64,000 nucleotides of DNA, from the NCBI RefSeq assembly GCF_007570825.1, contig NZ_SUNB01000001.1, forward strand, positions 930,001-994,000. The letters run 5' to 3'. The notes beneath the pieces were generated by a model, which searched no databases, was not told where the DNA came from, and was given only the letters and a program-made list of their open reading frames with translations. A program made the position numbers and the translations under genes. Positions 9,294 through 19,082 of the stretch are shown here, one piece after another; position 1 is the first letter of the stretch; every line of letters starts with the position of its first letter. This stretch comes from Pleionea sediminis. Its GTDB lineage: Bacteria; Pseudomonadota; Gammaproteobacteria; Enterobacterales; Kangiellaceae.

Positions 9294-10085
9294 ATGAAAA
9301 CGTACAGCCTTGTAATCTCAGCGATATTAGCAAGTGCGCTATCACTTCCGGCCGCCGAAGCGAGGGACAGTGAACATCGACAAAATTCTCGCTCAGTCAA
9401 ATCGCAACAGCATAAACCGAAGGCAAATCAGCATCGGTCGCATCGACAATCGCACCGGAGTGATCGGCACTCTTCAAGCCGACAATCGCATACGCGGACA
9501 GTTCGGAGCGATGTGCGTGAAAAGCCAGCGGTTCAAACCAGAACAGAAAAGCCGAGTCGTCATTCAAATCATTCGAGTAGCACGCGACATCATGAAAAGC
9601 CTCACAGTGTGAAACCACGCGAAGCAACGCATCGCTCAAATACTCGACATGATCACGTAGTGAGACACAACGACCGACGAGATCTACGCCGACACGATTC
9701 TCATCGAGGCGATCGAAAAGGGCGCCATCATGCAAGAGAACATCGACGTGATTGGAGAAATTCACACCAAAGAAATACGGTGAAGAAATACAGACATTAC
9801 GATAAGCATCGACACAGCTGGCATCGTAACCGTTTACACAACTGGCGTGAAAGATACAGACACGGTCATCACTATTCTCGTTATCACAGACATGGGTACT
9901 ACTATCGACCTTATCGAGATCATTACATTCGATTGTCAACTCACTATCCGGTATGGGTGTATGACTACTACTACGATTATTTAGATGTCCATTATCATGA
10001 TCACTACTGCCCACATTGGCACTTCCGAGCAGACTGGGAAGACATTGCCTTCGGTGTAGTAATAGGAGCACTTTTGAGCAACTAA
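9294..10085 (+). CDS. exported His/Arg/Tyr-rich low-complexity protein
   Basis: A 263-residue protein with a clear signal peptide (MKTYSLVISAILASALSLPAAEA). A long mature region of about 170 residues is dominated by His, Arg, Ser, Lys and Asp. It is followed by a Tyr/His-rich block (RHGYYYRPYRDHY and VHYHDHYCPHWHF) and a short hydrophobic C-terminal helix (AFGVVIGALLS). The layout recalls small exported proteins related to RcnB that are His-rich and metal-associated, but I do not recognise the family with certainty. Metal binding or interaction with anionic envelope polymers is inferred from composition. The biased composition opens long overlapping frames on both strands, which are shadows. 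The promoter shows a response-regulator-type direct repeat, so envelope or metal stress induction is plausible. Confidence 0.75.
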   Translation: MKTYSLVISAILASALSLPAAEARDSEHRQNSRSVKSQQHKPKANQHRSHRQSHRSDRHSSSRQSHTRTVRSDVREKPAVQTRTEKPSRHSNHSSSTRHHEKPHSVKPREATHRSNTRHDHVVRHNDRRDLRRHDSHRGDRKGRHHAREHRRDWRNSHQRNTVKKYRHYDKHRHSWHRNRLHNWRERYRHGHHYSRYHRHGYYYRPYRDHYIRLSTHYPVWVYDYYYDYLDVHYHDHYCPHWHFRADWEDIAFGVVIGALLSN

Positions 10086-10270
10086 GTAACTCACCCTTTA
10101 TTTAGAGTGTAAAATCGGAGATATACAATAGCCAAGGAATGGCGCGCTCTAAAGTAAAAGAATTGCGACCTCCCTTTTTGTTGCAACAATCCATTGCAAT
10201 CATACAATCAAGACACTTTAAAGGGCTGACCGCACCTAAGAAGAATAATCTCTAAACTAATTCGAATCGA

Positions 10271-11764
10271 TCACTTCCATCGATAAACAGTATTACTCAC
10301 GTTTGTGTAGAGTTTTGACATCAACTCATTTGCCGTAGACTTTTTCAAAAAACGAATTGAAATACTGTGTCGGCCTAGATCTAATCCAGCAATATCAACC
10401 AGTAAGCTCGCCATCCCGACTCGACGATCAAACGGCGTTTGTTTTAATTCTATCGATTGTATTTTACTGATTGGAACAAATGTTCTTCGTTTTACCAGCC
10501 ATCCACTTTCATAAAACAACGCATTAGTCGAAAACCCATATCGCATGGATGCTACCGTTTTTTGAGCATACACAACAATAAATATCGATAACGTTATGAA
10601 CCACAACGAATGCCATCCAATCTTAATGGATAATAATGCAACAATAATACTCAACAAAATAATATACACTCTGGTGATGCGTTTCCAGCCCGAAAATTCC
10701 ACTTTCTGCCAACTGTCTACCTCAGTTGAAATATCTGGCTGAATAGCTCCAACAAACTTATTGAGTTGATCGGAATTGATAATTGGCGCAATCCATTTCA
10801 ATGACTTACCACCTTGATTTGCATTTCCTCCAGCAGTCGCAATTCGTACTGCTGAACGAGCAAAGTATCGATGCAACATGTTTTCTTCAACCGAAACTAA
10901 CTGAATTCGTTGTTCTGGCACCGTGGCATTAAAGTGCGTAACTAATCCGTACTGAGCTAATAGTTTATCGTTCGCTTTCTTTAACTCAAATCCATAATAA
11001 GTCACGACCATAAAAGCAATCGAGAGAATACGAATAAGTATTATAAATGAGACGATTCCTAAAATACTCAATACAACAATACTGACAGGGTTATTGAAAT
11101 CGATTTGAACACTATCAAACCAAACATTCATTCTTGATTCCATCGTATCAAAGAATCGCTCTAGCGAGCCCGTTTGCCCCGCAACACCAAACACAGCGGC
11201 CACCACTAACATTCCTTTATTTGAAATTACTCCTGCTTTAATAAGCTCAGAAAGAGGCAAACTTAAAATTGAACGTTCAGTATCTTCATTGACCGAAGGC
11301 TTTTCCAAGTCATCTTTTGAATCAGAGTCTTGCACGGCGGCTTTCGCGGAGAGTACTTTTTGACGAATCTCTTCCACCGCAGGTAACGAAATAACTCGCA
11401 TTACAGCCTCTGGTTTTCCACCACTCGCGGATTCAAGCTCTAGCTGTGCAACATTAAATAAGCGATGAAGAGGATTTCGCGATAGATTGACATTTTGAAT
11501 ACGTTCATATTTAACATGTCGTACATTCTTTACAAAAACACCTTCACGAATGACAATTTCATGCTCTTTCAATGAATAGCGGTATACCCAATATTGAATT
11601 ATCGCAAATACAACACCAGGGACTATAAAAATTAGCGTCACTAACTGATAATTGTCGGAACCACCAGCAAACAATGCGAATATTAAAGGAAAGAAGAACT
11701 GCTTAACTATTTCAATAATAATAAATAGCCAAGATAACGGATGAAGCCGTTTTTCATTTTCCAT
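10271..11764 (-). CDS. bacterial PH-domain membrane protein, YdbT-like
   Basis: A membrane protein of 497 residues with three bPH2 modules. The modules follow pairs of membrane helices, and each contains the pattern E-x-x-R-I-Q-x-(V/I)-x-(V/L)-x-x-x-(P/M)-x-x-R (ERIQNVNLSRNPLHRLF, QRIQLVSVEENMLHRYF, SKIQSIELKQTPFDRRV). This is the YdbT type and is almost always encoded next to a shorter YdbS-type partner, as here (11-base gap upstream). The pair probably forms a membrane complex whose biochemical role is unsettled. The start at 11764 is supported by GGGAT upstream. No terminator was seen at the 3' end, where it converges with the His-rich gene. Confidence 0.82.
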   Translation of the reverse strand: MENEKRLHPLSWLFIIIEIVKQFFFPLIFALFAGGSDNYQLVTLIFIVPGVVFAIIQYWVYRYSLKEHEIVIREGVFVKNVRHVKYERIQNVNLSRNPLHRLFNVAQLELESASGGKPEAVMRVISLPAVEEIRQKVLSAKAAVQDSDSKDDLEKPSVNEDTERSILSLPLSELIKAGVISNKGMLVVAAVFGVAGQTGSLERFFDTMESRMNVWFDSVQIDFNNPVSIVVLSILGIVSFIILIRILSIAFMVVTYYGFELKKANDKLLAQYGLVTHFNATVPEQRIQLVSVEENMLHRYFARSAVRIATAGGNANQGGKSLKWIAPIINSDQLNKFVGAIQPDISTEVDSWQKVEFSGWKRITRVYIILLSIIVALLSIKIGWHSLWFITLSIFIVVYAQKTVASMRYGFSTNALFYESGWLVKRRTFVPISKIQSIELKQTPFDRRVGMASLLVDIAGLDLGRHSISIRFLKKSTANELMSKLYTNVSNTVYRWK

Positions 11765-11775
11765 AATAAATCCCG

Positions 11776-12261
11776 TTATACCGCATCATGCTTTTCTTGA
11801 AACAAGAGTTCGTCTCGAATTTCAACCGCTTTCTCATGACTGAGACCGGTTAACGAGACCGATGCATTAATTGTTCCCGCGGTGTGCAGAATTAACTGCG
11901 CGATGTTAAAACTACGTTGAATGGGGCCTTGCGTAACATCAATATGTTGAACACGACTTCTTGGCACAGCATATTGGACTTTCCACCATATTCCTTGATA
12001 GATAAAGAGCCCTTGCTCATCGAATCTCCAGCGGGTCTTCTCAAATTTCTTTGCAGGATAAATTCCAATCATCCAAACAGCGAGAATCAATATTGCGACA
12101 AACCAAATCAGAACAAACCAGACTGATGGTACGGTCCAAGATGATAGAAAAAAGATAACCGATGCAACAACAGACACGACAAACAGAAAACAAAAAGAAA
12201 TAACGCCTGACACTCTAAAATAATTCTTAGCGGAGTCGGCCAATGGCTTAGTTTCAGTCAT
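11776..12261 (-). CDS. bacterial PH-domain membrane protein, YdbS-like
   Basis: A protein of about 161 residues with two membrane helices near residues 15-65, followed by one bPH2 domain (YAVPRSRVQHIDVTQGPIQRSFNIAQLILHTAG). It is the short partner of the YdbT-like protein immediately downstream, and the two are certainly co-transcribed. The longest open frame begins at a TTG at 12348. That codon lies inside a 12-bp inverted repeat with no ribosome site, whereas the ATG at 12261 gives a normal N-terminus (MTETKPLADSAKNYF) with GAAGAAG upstream. I therefore use 12261. Confidence 0.8.
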   Translation of the reverse strand: MTETKPLADSAKNYFRVSGVISFCFLFVVSVVASVIFFLSSWTVPSVWFVLIWFVAILILAVWMIGIYPAKKFEKTRWRFDEQGLFIYQGIWWKVQYAVPRSRVQHIDVTQGPIQRSFNIAQLILHTAGTINASVSLTGLSHEKAVEIRDELLFQEKHDAV

Positions 12262-12331
12262 AATAATGATAGCTTCTTCGTAAAGAGAATAAGTCTTATG
12301 GAGAGTTAACTTATTACAAATATTTTTCTCA

Positions 12332-12363
12332 GTTGCCCAATTTTCCAAAACAAATTGGGCAAC
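12332..12363 (-). terminator. 12-bp inverted repeat after the metalloprotease gene
   Basis: Arms 12332-12343 and 12352-12363 (GTTGCCCAATTT / AAATTGGGCAAC) are perfectly complementary around an 8-base loop. The repeat begins 6 bases after the stop of the leftward metalloprotease. There is no T-run after it on the minus strand, so it may be an attenuating or RNA-stabilising hairpin rather than a full intrinsic terminator between two gene pairs. Confidence 0.5.
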
Positions 12364-12369
12364 ACTTAG

Positions 12370-14763
12370 TTACGCTCCAATCGGAGATCCTGGTGGTAAC
12401 TCAGTTGGACTAAATTCTCGTTCAAAACGCTTATGTCGAGCTTCTATAATCTTTAATAGAGCGTGATAATAACCATAATCACTATCTGAAGCTCGAGTAT
12501 GTTCAACTTTACGATTTAACCAACTACGAAGGCGTTCAACTTCGCCTACGACATCGGCTAAAACCTCCATTGGTGTTGAACCTTGCTCCATTATATTAAG
12601 CAAACGAGAAAGATATGCGGACGAAACACGCATGTTAATTTTCTTCTCATATTGATTCTCATGCTCACTTTTTATGGTTTGTTCACTCAGTTCTAATAAG
12701 ACTTCTTCTAAAGTTAAATTGTTATGGATTGACTGTTGAGACAGACGGGCCATACGTTCTAAATTAAGAAGATAATTAAGCGAATGATTGGCAGCCGCTT
12801 CAGCCATAGCAATCGGGTCTAAAACAAGTCCTGTACTACCTTTAAAGCTTTCTCTGGTTTTACTATAACCGTATGCCTTTGGTGGAATTAAATCCAAAAC
12901 TCTTTGAGATACCGTTAAAAATTCTGGAGACATGGTTTTTAGTAGAAGATTTAACGCTTCTCTCTGTTCCTTTTTCGGAACCAATTTATACTCAACATCA
13001 TCTTCACCTTTTACGGAATATGAATAATGTCGACCAGCTATAAGCTTAGCAGCAGCTTCAACCTGGTAGCGATGCAAGTTAAATATCGGAACTAATGCTT
13101 CTTCTATTTCAGAATAGGGAACGCCATCAGCAATAACCTGCTTATCAAAGTTATCTAACGCAAATTTACGAACTTCAATCAATCGATAAAGTTCATCAAC
13201 AGGATCTTTTCCGTTATCCCACAAATGTCCAGCAGGATGAATACCACCTACAGGTCTTGCATCGGAGTCACCAACAAACTCTAATCCCATCGCTTTTGAT
13301 TCTCGAATAATTTTATCCAGCTCGTTAGAGTGGTTCTTACTGGAAAACTCACTGTACCCATACTTAATAACTTGCTTATCCCATTCACCAATGCCTAAGT
13401 CATAAGCATCATTTAATACTAACTTTCCATCATTCAATTGAACAAGCGGGTGTGGATAATCCATGACAGACGCGCGGTTATGGACACTCGCTGCAAAATT
13501 ATGCGCAATACCGAGAGTGTGTCCCACTTCATGAGCAGACAGTTGCTTGATACGATTTAATGCCATTGCTTGCTGTCGCTCTAAATCTGGCTCTGATTCA
13601 AAAGGTGAAGTTAGACCTTTCGCAATTAATAAATCCTGACGAACTCTTAGTGACCCCAAAGTTACATGACCTTTTATAATTTCACCAGTTCTAGGATCCG
13701 TTATACTGGCACCATAGGACCAGCCACGCGTTGCTCGATGAACCCAAAGAATAACATTGTACCGAACATCCATAGGGTCCATGTTTTTAGGCATAACCTT
13801 CACTTGAAACGCATTTTTGTATCCGGCAGCTTCAAATGCCTGATTCCACCACAAAGCACCTTCGATCAAAGCATTACGAATTTTTTCTGGGGCTCCACTA
13901 TCAACATAATAAACAATAGGTTCGACGGGCTCACTTACCGCTAGCTCAGGATTTTTTTTCTTTAACTTGTGTCGTGGAATAAAACGGACATCCATAGGTT
14001 CCAAAAGACCAGCCGCATAATTGCGATGACCCATCGTCCAAAAACCTGAAAAAGGATGAAATTCTCTTGATTCAAAATCACTCTCAGGTAGTTCGATAAA
14101 AGACAATCTTTGACGTAAGGTAAAATAGTTATTATTCGGAGATACTTCTCGAAGGTAATTGCCAGCTTTGCTACCAGAAAACGTTAAAATAGACTGCAGC
14201 TCTGTATTTTTTGGAAAGGACTTAATTACCTCAGGATCTACCGAAGACAAATTCTTTTGCAGTGAAAAGTTACCTTGTTGCGTTGACTCGATTCGTTCTG
14301 CGACCCCCATCCGATCGGACAGTAAAAACGGGGTGACATCAATCAGTACACTTTTTTTGTCGGACGCTACAATATCAAACCCTGCAATAATAGATTCTGC
14401 AAAAGCCTCTTCTACGGAACGTCGCTCTGCATCATTATCAGTGACAGCAACATAGTTAGTATTTTTTTCGATCAAAAATACTCTTTGTCCGACTTTTCTG
14501 AGTTCAACTAATTTCGCGCCACCTTGAAGACCTCGATCAAGACCAATATCATTTGACCCCAATCCATAAGGTAAGCTGGTCATTAATAAAAATGGCTTAT
14601 CAAATCGACGAGTTTTTAAAAATACATTGGCTTTTGAGCTATCATAATAAATATCAAAAAAACCCTTTCGATGCTCCATCGATTGTGTGAATTTCGATAT
14701 TGACGCCGCATTAGCGAATCCAAATGTCAGAAACAAAAAAGTGACTAGAATAGTAAATCTCAT
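12370..14763 (-). CDS. exported zinc-dependent metalloprotease (DUF5117/DUF4953-type metzincin)
   Basis: A 797-residue exported protein with signal peptide MRFTILVTFLFLTFGFANA. The catalytic site is HEVGHTLGIAH: His411, Glu412, His415 and His421. A Met-turn SVMDY (Met434) follows, the hallmark of metzincins. The N-terminal DUF5118/DUF5117-like part and the C-terminal helical part fit the large zinc-dependent metalloproteases common in Bacteroidota and some Gammaproteobacteria. Periplasmic or surface protein turnover is likely; the substrate is unknown. It follows the M14 peptidase gene by 24 bases and is probably co-transcribed with it. A 12-bp inverted repeat lies just after its stop codon. 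Confidence 0.87.
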   Translation of the reverse strand: MRFTILVTFLFLTFGFANAASISKFTQSMEHRKGFFDIYYDSSKANVFLKTRRFDKPFLLMTSLPYGLGSNDIGLDRGLQGGAKLVELRKVGQRVFLIEKNTNYVAVTDNDAERRSVEEAFAESIIAGFDIVASDKKSVLIDVTPFLLSDRMGVAERIESTQQGNFSLQKNLSSVDPEVIKSFPKNTELQSILTFSGSKAGNYLREVSPNNNYFTLRQRLSFIELPESDFESREFHPFSGFWTMGHRNYAAGLLEPMDVRFIPRHKLKKKNPELAVSEPVEPIVYYVDSGAPEKIRNALIEGALWWNQAFEAAGYKNAFQVKVMPKNMDPMDVRYNVILWVHRATRGWSYGASITDPRTGEIIKGHVTLGSLRVRQDLLIAKGLTSPFESEPDLERQQAMALNRIKQLSAHEVGHTLGIAHNFAASVHNRASVMDYPHPLVQLNDGKLVLNDAYDLGIGEWDKQVIKYGYSEFSSKNHSNELDKIIRESKAMGLEFVGDSDARPVGGIHPAGHLWDNGKDPVDELYRLIEVRKFALDNFDKQVIADGVPYSEIEEALVPIFNLHRYQVEAAAKLIAGRHYSYSVKGEDDVEYKLVPKKEQREALNLLLKTMSPEFLTVSQRVLDLIPPKAYGYSKTRESFKGSTGLVLDPIAMAEAAANHSLNYLLNLERMARLSQQSIHNNLTLEEVLLELSEQTIKSEHENQYEKKINMRVSSAYLSRLLNIMEQGSTPMEVLADVVGEVERLRSWLNRKVEHTRASDSDYGYYHALLKIIEARHKRFEREFSPTELPPGSPIGA

Positions 14764-14787
14764 CTATTTATTCTCTTATTTTAATAT

Positions 14788-17352
14788 TTATTCGCCATTA
14801 TCCGATTGAAATGAGTAACCAAAATATAAACTGTTTAAGAATAACTTACTCGTTCCCCACCAAAATGCTCTAAAGTTCATGTTATCGACATAGAAAATAA
14901 TGGTGCCCTTTCCTTTTCGGGCCGCAACAATCGAAGGCGAATTGGCTATTTTCTTTTGATTGTCTTCCGATGAATACCCAGATACTAAGGGTGAACTAGA
15001 GTAAGATGCTACCGTCTTAAAAGGATCTTCTTTAACTCGATAAATATCGCCCCCTTTTCTAAACACAGGGATTTCTGCCGAGTGAAGTCCGAAACCTAAA
15101 GGGTGTGATTGATCAACTTGAATTTTAAAAATAGCACCACCTATATATTTATCCGCCAAAAATCGATCTCTTTGTGAATAATTCATTTTATTGCTACTGT
15201 TATCTTCATCGTCGATGTATTCTATTGGCGACCAAGATTGTTCAGCAAGCCAACGGCCTGCCGTACGAGATACCACCAATTGTCCGCCTTTCTCAACCCA
15301 CTGTTCAATTTTTTCCTCCAGGTTTCTTGAAAAGTCGTATCTTCCAGAAACGAAATAGAGATGAGTATAATCATTAAGTTCAATGTGCTCTAAACTTGCT
15401 TGCGATACTTTGGTTAAAGGCAAGCTCACTCGCTGGTCAAATAGATGCCAGACCTCTCCCGCTTCGTAGGAATAAACTCCGTCACCAACAACAAGCAATG
15501 GACGAGGTAGTGTAAGTGGCTTCATCGATGGACTTCCTAAATCAATTCCTTTCAAAGCCAACCCAGAGGTAACCTGTGAAATCGAGACAACCGTACTTTT
15601 TAAAACATCATCAACTATAAATTCCAACGACTTTCGATCAATCGATTGATTCCCAATAACTAAAAAGACCGTGCCCTCTTTAAATGACTGACGCCCAGAT
15701 AAGGTTAACAACTCCGTACTTTGAGTGGCAACACGAAGTCTTAGGCCTTCAGCTTGTAAACGATAAACTAACTTTGCAGCATCAAAATCTCGCCAATCAA
15801 TCGCTAATGCAATTGTTTTATCATTGATCAATAAGCCCGATTGCTCTCCATTACGTAATCCCTTTTTACCTAATAACCGTGAATTATAATCTCCACTATC
15901 TAATCCAGAGTATCGCAGGTTAAACGCTAAAGGTAATGTCCAACTGGAGACATCATAAAATGTGTTGTCATTAAACTTAGTACGCGTTTCAAACATGGCT
16001 CGAATGAGTCGAAACTGTTGCTGCTTGGTTGGAAGGATATAAGCCTCTTTCGACTTAAATAGTTTGTTATTCACACGCAAATCCCGACTTAACTGATGAA
16101 CATTAATTCCGTGTTTCTCTAAAAGTTCAACAAATGCATTTAATCGTGTGTTGTCGCCATCTGCATCAAAGACGAAACCTTTGAACATGTAATCATCAGC
16201 CTCTTCTTCTGCCGCACTAAAAAAGTTTTTCTGATAATCCTTTAATTTTTTTTTCTCCGAGTACACTGCTTTTATGGTAGAAAAAGAAGCCGCTAAATGA
16301 TTTCGAATGGCAAAGGGAAACGTGAGTTGACCATTTACTGTATCAATTGCATGCCCCGCAGCACTAGCCTGCTCAAATAAAATACCGATCGAACCGTTAA
16401 TATCTGGATAGGTTGAGCCTTTTCCATAGTAAAAATCGTCGAATGACTCTTTCGAATAATAATCGGATCCAATTTTATCAAATATTTCACCATGGTATTT
16501 TGCGATCAGTGCCGTCAAATTAAAGTTTTTTTCTGGTGTTAACGGATGATTGCGACTAGGAACCCCCGGTTGAAAAAAATAAGTACTATTACTTCCCATT
16601 TCGTGAAAATCGGTTAATACCAAAGGTTTCCATTGATGAAAGTAATTTATTCGAGCTCTAGACTCAGGATGCTGAACTAACAGCCAATCTCGATTTAAAT
16701 CAAACCAATAATGATTGGTTCTTCCTTCAGGCCATGGTTGATTGTGTTCAACATCTTTAGGATCAGTAACGGTTTGATAACTTTTCCGTGAATTGACATA
16801 AGTACTAAATCGAGCCAATCCATCTGGGTTGAGCATAGGATCAATGAGAATCACGGTATCGTTGAGAATCTGTTGAACTTTTTCTCCTTGAGCTGCAGCC
16901 AAATAGTAGGCTAACAATAAAGCCGTATTTGAACCACTCGCTTCGTCTCCATGTACGCTGTAGCCCATCCAAACAACTGCAGGCTGATCATTTGGGCGTT
17001 TTTTTACATCCTCTTGCAATTTCTGAATCGCATCGATCCGATTAATATTTTTTTCGCTGGAAAAGCCGACTAACAATAAAGGTCGCTTTTCCCAGGTTCG
17101 TCCAATCTCTTCAATCCAGACACGTTTCGAAGTTGAAGCGAGCGCGTACATGTACTCAGCAATTTGTTCAGGGCGCACATGCCAATCGCCAACTTGATAC
17201 CCTAAAACAGATTCAGGAGTTGGAATATCAGGGTTATAGGAGGTATCGACATCAAAAACCAGCTCCTTCGACAGATAATAATCTAGTGATAACTCATCTG
17301 CAGAAACCCATTGAATCGAAAAAAATAAAACGAAACAAACCAAAATCTTCAT
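14788..17352 (-). CDS. exported M14 family zinc carboxypeptidase
   Basis: An 854-residue exported peptidase with signal peptide MKILVCFVLFFSIQWVSA. The M14 zinc site is visible as H-G-D-E (YSVHGDEASGSNTA) and a later His in LTDFHEMGSNSTYFFQPG. The general-base Glu probably lies in GILFEQASAAGH. A C-terminal extension of over 400 residues includes a ThuA/glutamine-amidotransferase-like segment (YTHLYFVSGRYDFSRNLEEKIEQWVEKGGQLVVS, shown in part). Large M14 proteins of this type are exported and act on peptides in the periplasm or outside the cell. The gene leads a two-peptidase operon and faces nfuA. Confidence 0.85.
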   Translation of the reverse strand: MKILVCFVLFFSIQWVSADELSLDYYLSKELVFDVDTSYNPDIPTPESVLGYQVGDWHVRPEQIAEYMYALASTSKRVWIEEIGRTWEKRPLLLVGFSSEKNINRIDAIQKLQEDVKKRPNDQPAVVWMGYSVHGDEASGSNTALLLAYYLAAAQGEKVQQILNDTVILIDPMLNPDGLARFSTYVNSRKSYQTVTDPKDVEHNQPWPEGRTNHYWFDLNRDWLLVQHPESRARINYFHQWKPLVLTDFHEMGSNSTYFFQPGVPSRNHPLTPEKNFNLTALIAKYHGEIFDKIGSDYYSKESFDDFYYGKGSTYPDINGSIGILFEQASAAGHAIDTVNGQLTFPFAIRNHLAASFSTIKAVYSEKKKLKDYQKNFFSAAEEEADDYMFKGFVFDADGDNTRLNAFVELLEKHGINVHQLSRDLRVNNKLFKSKEAYILPTKQQQFRLIRAMFETRTKFNDNTFYDVSSWTLPLAFNLRYSGLDSGDYNSRLLGKKGLRNGEQSGLLINDKTIALAIDWRDFDAAKLVYRLQAEGLRLRVATQSTELLTLSGRQSFKEGTVFLVIGNQSIDRKSLEFIVDDVLKSTVVSISQVTSGLALKGIDLGSPSMKPLTLPRPLLVVGDGVYSYEAGEVWHLFDQRVSLPLTKVSQASLEHIELNDYTHLYFVSGRYDFSRNLEEKIEQWVEKGGQLVVSRTAGRWLAEQSWSPIEYIDDEDNSSNKMNYSQRDRFLADKYIGGAIFKIQVDQSHPLGFGLHSAEIPVFRKGGDIYRVKEDPFKTVASYSSSPLVSGYSSEDNQKKIANSPSIVAARKGKGTIIFYVDNMNFRAFWWGTSKLFLNSLYFGYSFQSDNGE

Positions 17353-17537
17353 GTAGTTAAACTCAGATAAAAACGATAGACCCTTATAGCAAATTATTAT
17401 GCTTTTCGCATTATAGAAACCTTACAACAACTAAGACTATTAAAGGATTAGACACATATTCAAGAAAATTAAGCGCAATCATTTAGAGAAGTACGCACAA
17501 TCTGTTAAAATCTTGCCCAAGCTCTTAGGAAAACTGA

Positions 17538-18122
17538 ATGAACATGATAGATATTACACCGTCAGCTCAAGAACATTTTCGCAAACTGCTCAGTCAGCAA
17601 GACGATCCGAACGTTAACATTAGAGTATTTGTGGTTAATCCAGGAACTCCACACGCAGAATGCGGTGTTTCATATTGCCCCAAAGACGCTGTCGAAGAAA
17701 CAGATGTCGAATTCTCTTATGAAGGGTTTTCTGCATTTATCGATAAAGAGTCAGAGCCTTATCTCGAAGACGCTTTAATCGATTACCAAACCGACAAAAT
17801 GGGCGGTCAATTAACACTCAAAGCCCCTAATGCTAAAGTCCGGAAAGTGGCTGATGATGCTCCTGTCGAAGATCGATTAATTTACATTATTGAATCTGAG
17901 ATTAATCCACAGTTAGCGAACCACGGCGGCAAAGTTAACTTGGTTGAATTCACCAAAGAAGGTTACGCGATTCTGCAATTCGGAGGTGGATGTCAGGGTT
18001 GCGGCATGGTCGACGTCACTCTCAAAGAAGGCATCGAAAAATCACTAATTGAAAAAATCCCTGAATTAAAAGGTGTTCGCGATATTACAGAACACTCTGA
18101 AGGTGAAAACCCCTACTATTAA
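17538..18122 (+). CDS. nfuA: Fe-S biogenesis protein NfuA
   Basis: NfuA carries 4Fe-4S clusters to target apoproteins, especially under oxidative or iron stress. The 194-residue protein has the expected N-terminal degenerate A-type domain and a C-terminal NifU domain with the cluster ligands C-x-x-C in [17 protein letters not shown] (about residues 153-156). The length matches E. coli NfuA (191). The ATG at 17538 has AGGA seven bases upstream. It is monocistronic, facing a peptidase operon on the left and converging with the epimerase gene on the right, with hairpins between. Confidence 0.95.
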   Translation: MNMIDITPSAQEHFRKLLSQQDDPNVNIRVFVVNPGTPHAECGVSYCPKDAVEETDVEFSYEGFSAFIDKESEPYLEDALIDYQTDKMGGQLTLKAPNAKVRKVADDAPVEDRLIYIIESEINPQLANHGGKVNLVEFTKEGYAILQFGGGCQGCGMVDVTLKEGIEKSLIEKIPELKGVRDITEHSEGENPYY

Positions 18123-18147
18123 TACACTTTCTTCCAGAGACTCTAAC

Positions 18148-18176
18148 ACCAATGCACTTTATCTGGGTGCATTGGT
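18148..18176. terminator. hairpin between convergent nfuA and epimerase genes
   Basis: ACCAATGCAC (18148-18157) pairs with GTGCATTGGT (18167-18176). A competing repeat CATTGG/CCAATG (18170-18188) overlaps it. The T-run is poor in both directions, so it is probably a weak bidirectional terminator. Confidence 0.5.
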
Positions 18177-18188
18177 TGACACCCAATG

Positions 18189-19082
18189 TTAACGCTTGAA
18201 CGCTTCTTTCAATGCATCTTCCAATTCATGGTATTGAAACTCATAACCCGACGCACTCAATCGCTTCGGCTTTACTCGCTGACCGGTCAGCAACAAATCA
18301 CTCATTTCTCCGAGCATTATGCGCAAAACAAATCCCGGTACAGGGAACACAGTAGGCCTACCAATCACTCGCCCTAAGGTTTTTGTAAATGTTTGATTGG
18401 TTACAGGATTAGGCGCCGTAAAATTAAAAACACCTGACAACTCACTTTTTTCAATTAAAAACTCGATACCCGATATCATGTCATGCAAATGGATCCAGCT
18501 CATAAACTGTTTTCCATTTCCTAGTCGCCCTCCAAGACCTAGAGAAAAAGGTAACTTCATTTTGTCTAGAAAACCACCCTCTCCTGTAACCACCAGTCCA
18601 GTGCGAATAATGCATACTCGAGTAAAAGATTCTGCCTTCATTGCTTCAGCTTCCCACTCGCGACACAGCTGATGAGTAAATTCATCATGAGGCGCAGAGC
18701 TTTCGTCAACTTCATTATCACCTTGCCGACCGTAGTATCCGATTGCAGAGCCAGAAATAAAGACATCGGGCGACTGTTCAAGCTCACTCATCCATTGCAC
18801 TAAATCACGCGTTAAATTAATTCGAGACTCTCGAATAGCTTGTTTACGCTTTTTTGACCAGCGTTTATCGGCAATAGGTTCTCCCGCTAAATTAATTACA
18901 ACGTCAGGCATAAAGTCTGAAGCATCTTGCAACGAGCTAACCAGAGATACCGTTGGAGGTAATGTTTTAGCAGCACTGTCAATGTCGCGCGTCAATCCAG
19001 ATACACTATGACCCAATGTCTTAAAAGTTTGAGCCAAATGCCGACCGATTAATCCACTGATGCCTGTAATAAATATCTTCAT
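18189..19082 (-). CDS. yfcH: TIGR01777 family NAD(P)-dependent epimerase/oxidoreductase (YfcH-like)
   Basis: A 297-residue protein of the extended short-chain dehydrogenase class, the same size as E. coli YfcH. It shows the N-terminal Rossmann motif (FITGISGLIGRHLA), VVINLAGEPIADKRWSKKRK, a SGSAIGYYG active-site region with Tyr, and a C-terminal DUF1731 (GFVLRIMLGEMSDLLLTGQRVKPKRL). Family members bind NADP; the substrate is unknown. The start overlaps the small membrane-protein gene at 19079 by 4 bases, indicating coupled translation. Confidence 0.85.
   Translation of the reverse strand: MKIFITGISGLIGRHLAQTFKTLGHSVSGLTRDIDSAAKTLPPTVSLVSSLQDASDFMPDVVINLAGEPIADKRWSKKRKQAIRESRINLTRDLVQWMSELEQSPDVFISGSAIGYYGRQGDNEVDESSAPHDEFTHQLCREWEAEAMKAESFTRVCIIRTGLVVTGEGGFLDKMKLPFSLGLGGRLGNGKQFMSWIHLHDMISGIEFLIEKSELSGVFNFTAPNPVTNQTFTKTLGRVIGRPTVFPVPGFVLRIMLGEMSDLLLTGQRVKPKRLSASGYEFQYHELEDALKEAFKR

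Noticed and set aside
9397-10071. 224-codon antisense frame and a 92-codon second frame in the His-rich gene
   Set aside because: Both arise from the biased CGN/CAN codons of the real gene, which has the signal peptide and ribosome site.
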